Below, piece by piece: positions 51,045 to 59,815 of a DNA stretch of 64,000 nt (position 1 is its first letter; the number at the start of each line of letters is the position of its first letter). Source of the stretch: Amycolatopsis tucumanensis. Lineage in GTDB: Bacteria > Actinomycetota > Actinomycetes > Mycobacteriales > Pseudonocardiaceae. The stretch covers positions 62,001-126,000 of the forward strand of contig NZ_JAKGSD010000002.1 in assembly GCF_021654135.1 (NCBI RefSeq), in the 5' to 3' direction. The notes beneath the pieces are model-generated. The model searched no databases and was not told the origin of the DNA. It was given only the letters and a program-made list of their open reading frames with translations. Made by a program: the position numbers and the translations under genes.

Positions 51045-52331
51045 TCAGCGGGCGCCGGTGGCGAGTGCCAGCATCTGGTCGAGGTCGGTGATCTTGCGCC
51101 GGCACCGGCCTGGCCGCGCCCGGCTGCGTTCGGCGGCCTCGATGCGCTGCCAGTCGCCGAAACCGACCACGCGGTGCGCGAGGAGGTCCGCGACGCCGGC
51201 GAACCCGGGCTTCGCCGCGTGGATCCGCCCGGCCTCGAAGTCGCCGACGATGGCGGAGACGACCTGCTGGGCGTGCTTGCGGTTCTGGGCGATCGTCCCC
51301 TGCGCGCCCCGGCTGAGCCAGCCCACGCGGTAGACATGGTCGCCCGCCCAGTCGGGGCCGGGGCAGCCGTCGTCGTGCGCGGCGCCGTGGGTGAACCCGA
51401 TCGCGGTGACGACGGTGTCGGCGGCGAACTCGACCGGCGTGCCGTCGTCGCGACGCTGGGCGGTCAGCAGGGTCCGGCCGCTCCGGGTGATCACCGATCT
51501 GGGCTGCAGTCCGAAGTGGAAGGTGACGCGGGTGCGCGCCGGTGACCGGCGGGCGGGCTCCCGCAGCAGGCCGGCGATCGGGCCGTCGTCGCCGTCCCGC
51601 AGCCCGGACGCCGCGATGTCCACGGTGTCCAGCGCGATGAGCTCGCGCAGCATCGCCGCGTCGCACTTCGCGTCCGACGCGCCGGATCTGGCTATGACGT
51701 CGAGGTCCGCGGGAGGCGCCGGGCGTAGTTGCCCGAGCAGGTCGTCATCGATGTCGGAGCCGGTGAAGGCCTCGGTGTCCTTCGACAGCAGCCGGAGCAC
51801 GTCGAGGGCGACGTTGCCCATGCCGACGACGACCACCCGCGATCCGAGGGGCGCGCAGCGTCCGGTCCCGTCCCGGGGCAGGCCGTGGCGGGGGAATCCG
51901 TTGAGCGCGCGCAGCAGCGCGCCGGCCCCGACCACGCGTGCCCGTGGGTCGCGCGGCACGTCGAGCTCCCGGTCGCCGGGCAGGCCGGTCGCGAGCACGA
52001 CGACGTCGAAACTCGCCGCCAGGCGGGCGAATTCGAGGTCGCGGCCCACGGTGACATTGCCGGCGAACCGGATGCCGCCGCGGGTGAACAGCCGGTCGAA
52101 CTGCCGGACGACACCTTTCGTGCCCTGGTGGTCGGCGGCCACGCCGTAGCGGATGAGCCCGTAGGGCGCTGGCAGCGACTCGAAGACGGTGATCTCCGAA
52201 TCCGGCCACGTCTTGGACAGGAACTGAGCGACGTAGCACCCGGACGGCCCGCTGCCCACCACGGCGACGGTGGGGCTCGTTCCGGCCGGCGCGGGCGGGG
52301 GGACGTGGCGCGAAGAGTGCGTTCCGACCAT
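51045..52331 (-). CDS. NADPH:ferredoxin/flavodoxin reductase, adrenodoxin-reductase (FprA) type
   Basis: This 428-residue flavoprotein has the FAD motif VAVVGSGPSGCYVAQFL near residue 22, VFESLPAPYGLIRYGVAADH near 48, the NADPH motif VVVVGMGNVALDVLRLL near 165 and the C-terminal GWLSRGAQGTIAQNRKHAQQ. It is the first gene of the leftward operon and the likely electron source for the flavodoxin and P450. It is divergent from tetR2; the 186-bp gap holds two operator copies. XplB is of the same reductase type. Confidence 0.92.
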   Translation of the reverse strand: MVGTHSSRHVPPPAPAGTSPTVAVVGSGPSGCYVAQFLSKTWPDSEITVFESLPAPYGLIRYGVAADHQGTKGVVRQFDRLFTRGGIRFAGNVTVGRDLEFARLAASFDVVVLATGLPGDRELDVPRDPRARVVGAGALLRALNGFPRHGLPRDGTGRCAPLGSRVVVVGMGNVALDVLRLLSKDTEAFTGSDIDDDLLGQLRPAPPADLDVIARSGASDAKCDAAMLRELIALDTVDIAASGLRDGDDGPIAGLLREPARRSPARTRVTFHFGLQPRSVITRSGRTLLTAQRRDDGTPVEFAADTVVTAIGFTHGAAHDDGCPGPDWAGDHVYRVGWLSRGAQGTIAQNRKHAQQVVSAIVGDFEAGRIHAAKPGFAGVADLLAHRVVGFGDWQRIEAAERSRARPGRCRRKITDLDQMLALATGAR

Positions 52332-52387
52332 GTCATCACCTTGGGTAGTGCCGTGACTGCGGGAACAGACTTCAATCGAGATTTGAG

Positions 52388-52441
52388 ACGCGACCTCAGT
52401 CGCGTTCGGCGTAGATTAATACACGACTCGCGTCGTGTCCA
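52388..52441. promoter_or_regulatory. 21-bp TetR operators, copies B and C
   Basis: Copy B (52388-52408) starts ACGCGACCTC and ends AGTCGCGTTCG. Copy C (52421-52441) contains ACACGAC-TCGC-GTCGTGT, a perfect 7-4-7 palindrome. They match the 46240 element at 16 and 15 of 21 positions and are 33 bp apart in the divergent gap between the reductase and tetR2 genes. Confidence 0.72.
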
Positions 52442-52517
52442 CTGGTCGATTCCCCCGGGTTCACGCGTACACTCTGGCCACCGGAGGTGTCCCTGCCGGC
52501 CAGACGAAGGAGCGTTC

Positions 52518-53177
52518 GTGCCACGGTCGACTTCCCGGACAGCCACTGCCGCCTGGTACGAGCGGCACGACGGCGGCCTGCGCAAGCAGCCCGTACAGGA
52601 GCGCTCCCGGGCGATGGTCGAGCACGTCCTGAAGACCGCGTCCGAACTGGTCGAGAACATCGGCTACGAAGCGGTCGTGGGGTCGCCGACCCTGCTACTG
52701 GAAAAGGCAGGCGTCAGCCGGGGCTCGTTCTACGCCTTCTTCGAAACACCCGAGAGCGTGCTCGACGAGCTGTGTTACCGGCAGATGCGCGACGCGACCG
52801 CGACCTTCCAACAGGCATTGGACGACCGGCCGGGCCGGAAGTGGACCGAGATCGTCGACGTGGTGCTCGACTACTACACGCAGGAGCACCGCATCCCGCT
52901 GATCCGGGAACTCTGGGTGCGGCAGAACCTCACCGAACGCGTCCGCGCACTCGACGAGGCGTGCATCGACGACTGGGCCGGGCGCGTGCTGCACCAGTTC
53001 CAGCGCCACGCACCCCGGTTCGGCGAGCTGACCCAGCTGCACTGCAGCGTCGCCCTGCACGCCCTGGAACGCCTGGTGCAGTTCGCGTTCACCGACGACG
53101 AGGACGGCGACGCAGGCGTGCTCGACCAGGCGCACTTCATGCTCACCCAGTTCTTCGCGGGCCACTCCGGCCGATGA
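52518..53177 (+). CDS. TetR family regulator, paralog 2
   Basis: This 219-residue protein is closely paralogous to the regulator at 45534: QPVQERSRAMVEHVLKTASE, EKAGVSRGSFYAFFETPESV, WVRQNLTERVRALDEACIDD and ALHALERLVQFAFTDDEDGD are shared with few changes. The GTG at 52518 follows GAAGGAG. It is divergent from the P450 operon and upstream of a permease and hydrolase that carry the same operator, so it is probably the local repressor of both transcripts. Confidence 0.92.
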   Translation: MPRSTSRTATAAWYERHDGGLRKQPVQERSRAMVEHVLKTASELVENIGYEAVVGSPTLLLEKAGVSRGSFYAFFETPESVLDELCYRQMRDATATFQQALDDRPGRKWTEIVDVVLDYYTQEHRIPLIRELWVRQNLTERVRALDEACIDDWAGRVLHQFQRHAPRFGELTQLHCSVALHALERLVQFAFTDDEDGDAGVLDQAHFMLTQFFAGHSGR

Positions 53178-53218
53178 CGGGCTAGCGCCCGCGGCTTTCG
53201 TCGCCTACCATTCTCCGC

Positions 53219-53239
53219 ACACGACGCTAGTCGCGTTAC
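53219..53239. promoter_or_regulatory. 21-bp TetR operator, copy D
   Basis: The element starts ACACGACGCT and ends AGTCGCGTTAC, differing from copy A (46240-46260) at two of 21 positions. Similarity continues for about 21 more bases to the right in both places. It lies 113 bp before the second APC permease start and 42 bp after the tetR2 stop. Confidence 0.72.
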
Positions 53240-53351
53240 AAAACCGGACCACAGTCACGTCTTGAGTAGCGTCCCGGGCGGGTGTCCCGGCACCACGGAC
53301 TGCCGCACCTGTCACCGAATTCTTCCTCCTCCCCGCTCGAGAGGATTCTCG

Positions 53352-54836
53352 ATGAGCAACGAAGTGGATGCCGCGGACGCGACGGTCCCGCGACCCGCAA
53401 CCGAAACCTCCGCCCCCGCCGGTTCCGCCCGCGAACTCAAGGGACGCATGGGCGTCATCGAGCTGGTGTTCACGGTCCTCGCGTGGTCGGCACCCGTCAT
53501 GGTGGTGTCGGCGAGCACGCCGTTCATCATCAGCTTCGGCGGGACCGGCGCCCCGCTGGCCTACGTGATCGCCATGGCCGTCCTGCTGGTCTTCTCCGTC
53601 GGCTACACCACCATGACGCGCTACGTCGACAACCCCGGCGCGTTCTACGCCTACATCACCGCCGGACTGGGCCGGGCGCCCGGGCTCGGCGCGAGTTTCC
53701 TGGCGATCGTCGGCTACCTGTTCATGGCCGTCGCGACCTACATGTTCATCGGCGTCTCGCTCAACACCCTCCTGGAGACAATCGGGGCTCCCACCGTGCC
53801 GTGGTTCGTCTACACGTTCGGGGTGCTGGTGATCACGGGCGTGCTCGGCTACTTCCGCATCGACCTGTCCGCCAAGGTGCTCTCGGTCGTCATGGTGTGC
53901 GAGATCGTCATCGTCGGCATCTTCGACGGCGCGGTCCTGGGCCACGGCGGCGGCCCCGAGGGCGTGCCGCTCACGTCCTTCACGTGGGGTGCCTTGATGT
54001 CCGGGTCCGTGGGCGTCGCGGTGTTGTTCTCCGCCCTGAGTTTCGGCGGGTTCGAGGCCACGGCCGTCTTCCGGGAGGAGACGAAGGACCCGCACCGCAC
54101 GGTCCCCCGCGCCACGTACCTGGCCGTCGGCGCGATCGGCGTCTTCTACATCGCCGCGACCTGGTTGCTCATCGCGGCCTACGGTCCGTCACAGGCGAAC
54201 GCGGCCGCGGCCGCGGATCCGACCGGGATGTTCTCCACCGCCGTGGAGCAGTTCGTGGGCGTGTGGGCCAGGGACGTGGTCACGGTGCTGGTCGTGACGT
54301 CGGCGTTCGCGGCGCTGTTGTCGGTGCAGAACATCGTTTCCCGGTACTGCTATTCGCTGGCTGTCGACCGCGTGCTGCCCGCCCGGATGGCCAAGGTCCA
54401 CCCGCGCCACGGCTCGCCGCACGTGAGCTCGGTGACCGTGAGCCTCGTCCTGTTCGCGGTCCTGCTGGCGTTCAGCGGGATCGGCTCGCCCGAGCTGTGG
54501 TACGCCCAGCTCGCCGGAACCGGCGGGTTCGCCATCATGGTGCTGATGACGCTGACGAGCCTGGCCGTCATCGTGTTCTTCCGCCGGCGCCGCGACCTCG
54601 GGGATTCCCGGCGGTGGCACACGCTCATCGCCCCGCTGCTCAGCGCACTGGGCATGGGCACGGTGCTGTACCTGGCAATCACCAACTTCACCACGTTGAC
54701 GGGCGGGTCCACCGCCCAGGCTGTTGTCGAGCAGGTGGTCGTCTGGGGTGTGCTCGCCGTCGGCGCGGTGCTCGCCCTGATCTACCGGTTGAAGCGCCCG
54801 GGCGTGTACGCCCGCATCGGGCGCCAGAAAGCGTAA
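53352..54836 (+). CDS. APC-family amino acid/amine permease, copy 2
   Basis: This 494-residue, 12-14-span permease has GRMGVIELVFTVLAWSAPVM in span 1, VDNPGAFYAYITAGLGR near residue 95 and LSFGGFEATAVFREETKDPHRTVPRA near 230. It is homologous to the permease at 49048 and shares the NPGxFYAxxxAGLG region and the VHPRHGSP loop. The ATG at 53352 follows GAGAGGA. It is followed after 9 bp by the CocE-type gene, so uptake and hydrolysis are linked. Confidence 0.92.
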   Translation: MSNEVDAADATVPRPATETSAPAGSARELKGRMGVIELVFTVLAWSAPVMVVSASTPFIISFGGTGAPLAYVIAMAVLLVFSVGYTTMTRYVDNPGAFYAYITAGLGRAPGLGASFLAIVGYLFMAVATYMFIGVSLNTLLETIGAPTVPWFVYTFGVLVITGVLGYFRIDLSAKVLSVVMVCEIVIVGIFDGAVLGHGGGPEGVPLTSFTWGALMSGSVGVAVLFSALSFGGFEATAVFREETKDPHRTVPRATYLAVGAIGVFYIAATWLLIAAYGPSQANAAAAADPTGMFSTAVEQFVGVWARDVVTVLVVTSAFAALLSVQNIVSRYCYSLAVDRVLPARMAKVHPRHGSPHVSSVTVSLVLFAVLLAFSGIGSPELWYAQLAGTGGFAIMVLMTLTSLAVIVFFRRRRDLGDSRRWHTLIAPLLSALGMGTVLYLAITNFTTLTGGSTAQAVVEQVVVWGVLAVGAVLALIYRLKRPGVYARIGRQKA

Positions 54837-54845
54837 GGAGAATCG

Positions 54846-56495
54846 ATGGAGTTCACCCACGTCCCGCCGGGCCCGCTGAGCGACAAGGCCCAGCAGTACA
54901 TGGTCCGGATGCGCGACGGCGTCCGGCTGGCGACCGACGTGTACCTGCCGGAGGGGGACGGCCCCTTCCCGGTCGTGCTGACCCGCCTGCCGTACGACAA
55001 GAACGGCGAGATCATCCGCGTCGACGTGTTCGCCGAGGCGCTGCTCGAGCGGGGGTACGCGCTGGTCGCGCAGGACACCCGCGGCAAGTTCCGCTCCGAG
55101 GGCTAGAGGGTCCCCTGGGTCACCGAAGCCCACGACGGCTACGACACGATCGACTGGATCGTGAACCAGCCGTGGTCCAACGGCCGCGTCGGCATGACCG
55201 GACTGTCCTATGTGGGCTACACGCAGTGGGCCGCGTTGTCCACGAACCACCCGGCGCTGCGTGCCATCGCGCCCCGGAGCACGAACACGAACCTCGGGGC
55301 CGCGCAGCTGACGCCGGGCGAACCCGAGTGGGGGTTCTACTTCAAGTACGTGATGGACTTCTACGCCGTCAACGACCTCCTCGCGCACGAGGAGGACTAC
55401 GACTGGTCGCGGCGGCCGCTGGTGAACGCGTTCGAGGACGCGGTGGAGCAGATGGGAGTCCGGCCGCCGGCGATGGACATGCACCTGTCCGTCACCCCGC
55501 CGCTGCGCCGCTTCCCCGAGGGACATCCCCTCGACGCGAAGCCCGTTCCCGTGCTGCTCTCACTCGGGTGGTTCGACCCGTACTGCCGGGGCGAGGCGAT
55601 GCGTGACTACCACGCGATGACGGCGAACCCGGCGTGGCGGCCGCTGGTCCACCTGCGGCTCGGGCCGACCGACCACGACGACACGCGTCTCGACGACCGG
55701 CCGGCCGCCGTGGAGCACCAGGGCAGCATCGACATCCCCCTGCTCACCCCGGAGCAGATCAGGGCGTGGTTCGACGGCGAACTGCGGTTCTTCGACCGGT
55801 ACCTCAAGGCGGACGCGGACGTCGAGCCGCTGCCGCCGGTGGAGTACCAGCTCGCGCACAGCAGCGAGGTCCGGCACACCGGCTCGTGGCCGCCGCCGGA
55901 GGTCACCCGTCGGGTTCTGCATCTGTCTGCCGGACCGGACGACACCAACGGGAACCTGGTGTCGCGGCGGGACGCGGCCGCGACCGCGGTGTCGTGGGTC
56001 CACGACCCGGACAAACTGGTGCCGACCGCCACGAACCTGTGGTCCCTGCTGGTCGCCGAATGGCCCGACTACCGGGCGACCACCGATCGCGACGACGTGC
56101 TCGCCTTCCGCGGCGAACCGCAGACCGAGCCACTGGAGCTGGCCGGCCCGGTCACGTTCCACGGCACGGTCACCACCACGGGCCCGGAGATGGACCTGTT
56201 CGCGTTCCTGCTCGACCTCGAGCCGGACGGCAGCGCGCGCTTCATCTGCCGCGGGCAGCAACGGCTGACCGCCACCGACCCGACGGAGGTGACGATGTCA
56301 GTCGGCGAGGCCGGATACGTGGTGCGGCCGGGCCACTCGCTCCTGCTGATGCTGTGCAGCAGTGACTACCCCGACTTCATCCCCCTGACCGGCACGCGGG
56401 AACGCTGGTGGTTCGCCACGTCGATGCGCGCCACGACGCAAACACTGGAAATCGGCGGCCGGGCCGGCGCGCGGCTTGAACTGACCGTGCTCTGA
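54846..56495 (+). pseudogene. CocE/NonD-type acyl hydrolase interrupted by an in-frame TAG
   Basis: The reading frame encodes an X-Pro dipeptidyl-peptidase (S15)/CocE-like hydrolase: MRDGVRLATDVYLPEGDGP and AQDTRGKFRSEG in the first 86 codons, then a TAG at 55104-55106. The same frame continues VPWVTEAHDGYDTIDWIV, MTGLSYVGYTQWAAL with the nucleophile Ser, and a C-terminal jelly-roll domain to TGA at 56495 (549 codons in all). Homologues usually have an acidic residue at the TAG position, so GAG to TAG by one base is the simplest history. Without readthrough the enzyme is lost; a GTG at 55161 could restart a truncated product. Confidence 0.85.
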
Positions 56496-56634
56496 TCGCC
56501 CGCCGGGCTCTTCCGGCACCCCAGGCGGTAGCAGCCGACGCCCGCGCGGACAGCAGGCCCTTCGCGGCGAGCCACGACGTCAGGACCGGACCGCACCTGG
56601 GGACCGGGCGCTCGAGCTCGGGAACGCACGCGTA

Positions 56635-57792
56635 TCACCCGGGCTGTTTGGAACGAAGGGGGCGCAGGCCGGTGCGGATTTCGCTGACCAGGATCTCGGG
56701 CTGTTCCAAGGCCGCGAAGTGCCCGCCCTTGCCTGCCTCGCCGTAGTGGATCAGAGTGCTGTAGGTGTCTTCGATCCAGCTTCGTGGCAGGCGTGGGATG
56801 TCCCGCGGGAAGACGGTCACCGCGACCGGAATGGTCAGCTTCGGGCCGGCGAACGTGGCCGATCTGTTCTCCCAGTAGATGCGGCCGGCCGACGCCGCGC
56901 TGTTGGTGAACCAGTAGAGCGATATCGCGTCGAGCATGTCGTCCACGCTGAGGACGTCCTCGGCGAGCCCGTGGTTGTCGGTTTTGGACTGGAACTTCTC
57001 GTAGATCCAGGCTGCCTGGCCGGCGGGCGAGTCCGCCAGGGCGAATCCGACGGTCTCCGGCTTGGTGCCCTGGAGGTGATTCGAACCACCGAGCTCGCCG
57101 GTGTAGCGGGCGAGGGTCGCCACCGCGTGGCGCTGTTCGGGCGACAAGGTGTCTGGTATCTGCGCGGGAAAGGCGTACTGGGTGTTCAGGTGGATTCCGA
57201 GCAGCCCCTCGGGTTGCATGGCCCCGAGGGTGGTGGTGACGACGGCACCCCAATCGCCGCCTTGCGCGGCCCATTTCGGGTAGCCGAGACGCGTCATCAG
57301 CTCTACCCACGCGCGGGCGATGCGCGACACGGTCCACCCGGTCTCGGTGGGCTTCTGGGAGAACCCGAACCCGGGCAGCGACGGGACGACGACGTCGAAC
57401 GAATCGGCGGCGTCTCCGCCGAAGGAAACCGGATCGGTCAGCGGGCCGATCAGCTTCAAGAACTCCACGATCGAGCCCGGCCATCCGTGCGTGAGGATCA
57501 GCGGCATCGCGCCGGGATTTTTCGACCTGACGTGGATGAAGTGGATGTCCAGCCCATCGATCTCGGTCAGGAACTGGGGGAAGCGATTGAGCTCGGTTTC
57601 GAAGCGCCGCCAGTCGTAGCCGTGCTCCCAGTAGTCGACCAGTGATCTGGCGTTCTCCACGCGAACCCCTTGCGACCAGTCGCCCACCGTTTCCGGATCC
57701 GGCCACCGAGTTCTGGCCAGTCGCTGCTTCAGGTCGTCGATCTCCGACGCCGGGATCGAGACCGTGAACGGGCGGACGAGGGGTGCGGTCAT
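56635..57792 (-). CDS. Epoxide hydrolase with N-terminal EHN domain
   Basis: This 385-residue protein begins with the EHN domain (VRPFTVSIPASEIDDLKQRL, then RWPDPETVGDWSQGV) followed by the alpha/beta hydrolase core: LTHGWPGSIVEFLKLIGPL near residue 100, nucleophile Asp in QGGDWGAVV near 178, and His in GKGGHFAALEQPE near 360. It opens epoxides by a covalent ester intermediate. The ATG at 57792 has no strong ribosome site nearby. It is divergent from a tetR gene across a gap with two perfect operators. The 139 bp before it (56496-56634) hold no gene. Confidence 0.9.
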   Translation of the reverse strand: MTAPLVRPFTVSIPASEIDDLKQRLARTRWPDPETVGDWSQGVRVENARSLVDYWEHGYDWRRFETELNRFPQFLTEIDGLDIHFIHVRSKNPGAMPLILTHGWPGSIVEFLKLIGPLTDPVSFGGDAADSFDVVVPSLPGFGFSQKPTETGWTVSRIARAWVELMTRLGYPKWAAQGGDWGAVVTTTLGAMQPEGLLGIHLNTQYAFPAQIPDTLSPEQRHAVATLARYTGELGGSNHLQGTKPETVGFALADSPAGQAAWIYEKFQSKTDNHGLAEDVLSVDDMLDAISLYWFTNSAASAGRIYWENRSATFAGPKLTIPVAVTVFPRDIPRLPRSWIEDTYSTLIHYGEAGKGGHFAALEQPEILVSEIRTGLRPLRSKQPG

Positions 57793-57831
57793 GGCGTTCT
57801 TCACTTTCCTGAGCCTCGGCGCAACCACTCG

Positions 57832-57876
57832 TTGCACACTGGTGTGCAAGCTACTCCATTGCACACCAGTGTGCAA
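57832..57876. promoter_or_regulatory. Two perfect 18-bp palindromic TetR operators
   Basis: TTGCACACTGGTGTGCAA (57832-57849) and TTGCACACCAGTGTGCAA (57859-57876) are exact reverse complements of one another. Each has 8-bp perfect arms, and centres are 27 bp apart. They fill the divergent gap between the epoxide hydrolase and tetR starts. Confidence 0.88.
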
Positions 57877-57886
57877 CAATGGAGCC

Positions 57887-58486
57887 GTGCCCACCGACTC
57901 CTCCCGTCGGCGGTCGACGAACGAGACACGCGACCGCATCCTCGACGTCGCCCTCCAGGTGCTGGGAGACAACCCCGACGCCGGAATGGGCGACATCGCC
58001 TCCGCGGCCGGCGTCGTCCGCCGCACGGTCTACGGTCATTTCCCCTCGCGCCTCGACCTGATCCGGACACTCGCGGAACGGGCCGTCGCCGAGATGACCG
58101 CCGTCCTCTCCGAGGTCGACGCCGCCCACGCGGAAGCGGACGCGACGTGGGCCGAATTCGTCGCCCGCATCTGGCCGGTGGCGCACCGGTACCGAGTGCT
58201 GCTGGCGCTACGCCGCGGCGAGTACGGCGAGGCGATCCACGGCCTGCTCGGACCACTCGACGAGCTCCTCGCCGACCTCGTGAAACGGGGCCAGGACAGC
58301 GACGTATTCGCACAGCACCTGCCGACAGGCACGCTGAGCCAGCTGGCCTACGGCGCCGTGTTCGCCATCGCGGACAGCGACCTGTCGAACGCAACCAACG
58401 GCGCCCGGGCAGCGACGATCACGAGCCTGCTGATGCTGGGAGTTCCCGAGACGCGCGCGATCGCTCTCGTGGGCGACCAGCGCTGA
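57887..58486 (+). CDS. TetR family regulator of the epoxide hydrolase
   Basis: This 199-residue TetR protein has helix-turn-helix TRDRILDVALQVLGDNPDAG then DIASAAGVVRRTVYGHFPSR, and an unclassified ligand domain. The GTG at 57887 is 10 bp after the second palindrome and gives the normal N-terminus; an upstream in-frame ATG at 57764 would run through the operators. It most likely represses itself and the divergent epoxide hydrolase. Confidence 0.9.
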   Translation: MPTDSSRRRSTNETRDRILDVALQVLGDNPDAGMGDIASAAGVVRRTVYGHFPSRLDLIRTLAERAVAEMTAVLSEVDAAHAEADATWAEFVARIWPVAHRYRVLLALRRGEYGEAIHGLLGPLDELLADLVKRGQDSDVFAQHLPTGTLSQLAYGAVFAIADSDLSNATNGARAATITSLLMLGVPETRAIALVGDQR

Positions 58487-58511
58487 CCCGAGGGCGATCC
58501 CGGCATCGAAC

Positions 58512-59765
58512 TCACAGCCACCCGGGTGCTACGAGGATCGACCAGCTCAGCAGGGGGCCCACGACCGCCATCGCCCCCGAGAAGCGGAGCAGACCGCGGT
58601 AGATCGTGCGCCGTTCCGGCTCGGGGGCGTTGGCCATCGCGATCGCGCCGCCGGTCGAGAACGGGGACACGTCCACCAGGGACGAGGAGATCGCCAGTGC
58701 GGCGACGAACCCGATCGCCCCGATCTCGCCCGTCGCGATCAGCGGCACCGTCAGCGGGATGACCGCGCCGAGGATGCCCGTCGTCGACGCGAACGCGGAC
58801 ACCACCGCCCCGATGAGGCAGATCAGCAGCCCGGCGAGCAGCGGTGAATCGACCCCGGCGACCGACGTGCCGAGCCAGTCGATCGTCCCGTTGCGCTGCA
58901 GCACCCCGATGTAGGTCAGGATGCCCGCCATCAGCAGGATGATGTCCCAGCTGACCTCCTTCACGGCGCTACGGCTCGTCGCGGGGAACGTCAGCGCCAG
59001 CACCGCCGCCACGGTCAGTGCCAGGAACCCGATGTCGAGGCCGAAGACGAGCGACCCGACGGTCAGCACGACGAAACCGAGCAGGGTCAGGCCCTGCTGC
59101 GGGCTCAGCGACGTCGACGGCGGCGCGGTGGCGGCTCCAGGGCTGTCGGCGGCCACCACAGCCGGAGCCTGACGTCGCGCCAGGAGCAGGTAGGTGGCCA
59201 CGGCGACGGCGGTGCCGATGCCGAACGTGCTCGCGAACAGCAACAGCGGATCACTCGCCAGCCCGTTCTTCTCCTGCACGCCATGCACGATGACGCCGAG
59301 CAGGCCGGTGGGCGCGAACGAGCCCGCGGTCGACCCGAGCCCGATCAGGATGCTCACGAGCAACGGCCTGAGGCCGTGGGCGGTGGCGAAGCTCATCGCG
59401 ATCGGCATCAGGATCGCGCCCACCGCGGGCGGCAGCGCGCCGATCCCGCAGATCGCGGTCGAGAGCAGGAAGAAGACCCACGGGATCGCGGATGTGCGGC
59501 CGCCGGCGAGCCGGAAGGTCGCTTCGACCAGCCACTGTACGGTGCCGTTGTTCTTGGCGATGGCGAACAGGTAGGTGATGCCGACGAGCACGACGAACAG
59601 CTCAGCGGGGAACGAGGCGAGCAGGTCGTCCGGTGATTCACCGCCGACGAGGCTGCCCACGAAGAACGCGGCGACGAGCCCGACCACGCCCATGTTGACC
59701 GGGCGGACGGTGGCGAGGGCGAGGACAGCGGCGAGCACGCCGATGGACAGCAGGGCTGTGGGCAT
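58512..59765 (-). CDS. DASS/MatC-like anion (di- or tricarboxylate) carrier
   Basis: This 417-residue protein has 10-12 membrane spans: AALAVLALATVRPVNMGVVG-like N-terminus, FVVLVGITYLFAIAKNNGT near residue 60, PPAVGAILMPIAMSFATAHG near 112, GSTAGSFAPTGLLGV and, in the second half, SAFASTTGILGAVIPLTVPL near 345. The inverted-repeat arrangement with helix-hairpin serine/threonine motifs fits C4-dicarboxylate or malonate carriers (MatC, SLC13). It is the last gene of the PrpF-PrpD-ligase run, so it probably imports the acid they process. Confidence 0.82.
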   Translation of the reverse strand: MPTALLSIGVLAAVLALATVRPVNMGVVGLVAAFFVGSLVGGESPDDLLASFPAELFVVLVGITYLFAIAKNNGTVQWLVEATFRLAGGRTSAIPWVFFLLSTAICGIGALPPAVGAILMPIAMSFATAHGLRPLLVSILIGLGSTAGSFAPTGLLGVIVHGVQEKNGLASDPLLLFASTFGIGTAVAVATYLLLARRQAPAVVAADSPGAATAPPSTSLSPQQGLTLLGFVVLTVGSLVFGLDIGFLALTVAAVLALTFPATSRSAVKEVSWDIILLMAGILTYIGVLQRNGTIDWLGTSVAGVDSPLLAGLLICLIGAVVSAFASTTGILGAVIPLTVPLIATGEIGAIGFVAALAISSSLVDVSPFSTGGAIAMANAPEPERRTIYRGLLRFSGAMAVVGPLLSWSILVAPGWL

Positions 59766-59815
59766 GACGATCTCCCGAGCGAAGCGACGGTGGTTGGCTG
59801 GGATCGGTGCGGTGT

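Noticed and set aside
55104..55106. TAG as a pyrrolysine or programmed recoding codon
   Set aside because: There is no methylamine methyltransferase context or downstream structural element, and homologues carry an ordinary acidic residue near this place. A point change is simpler.
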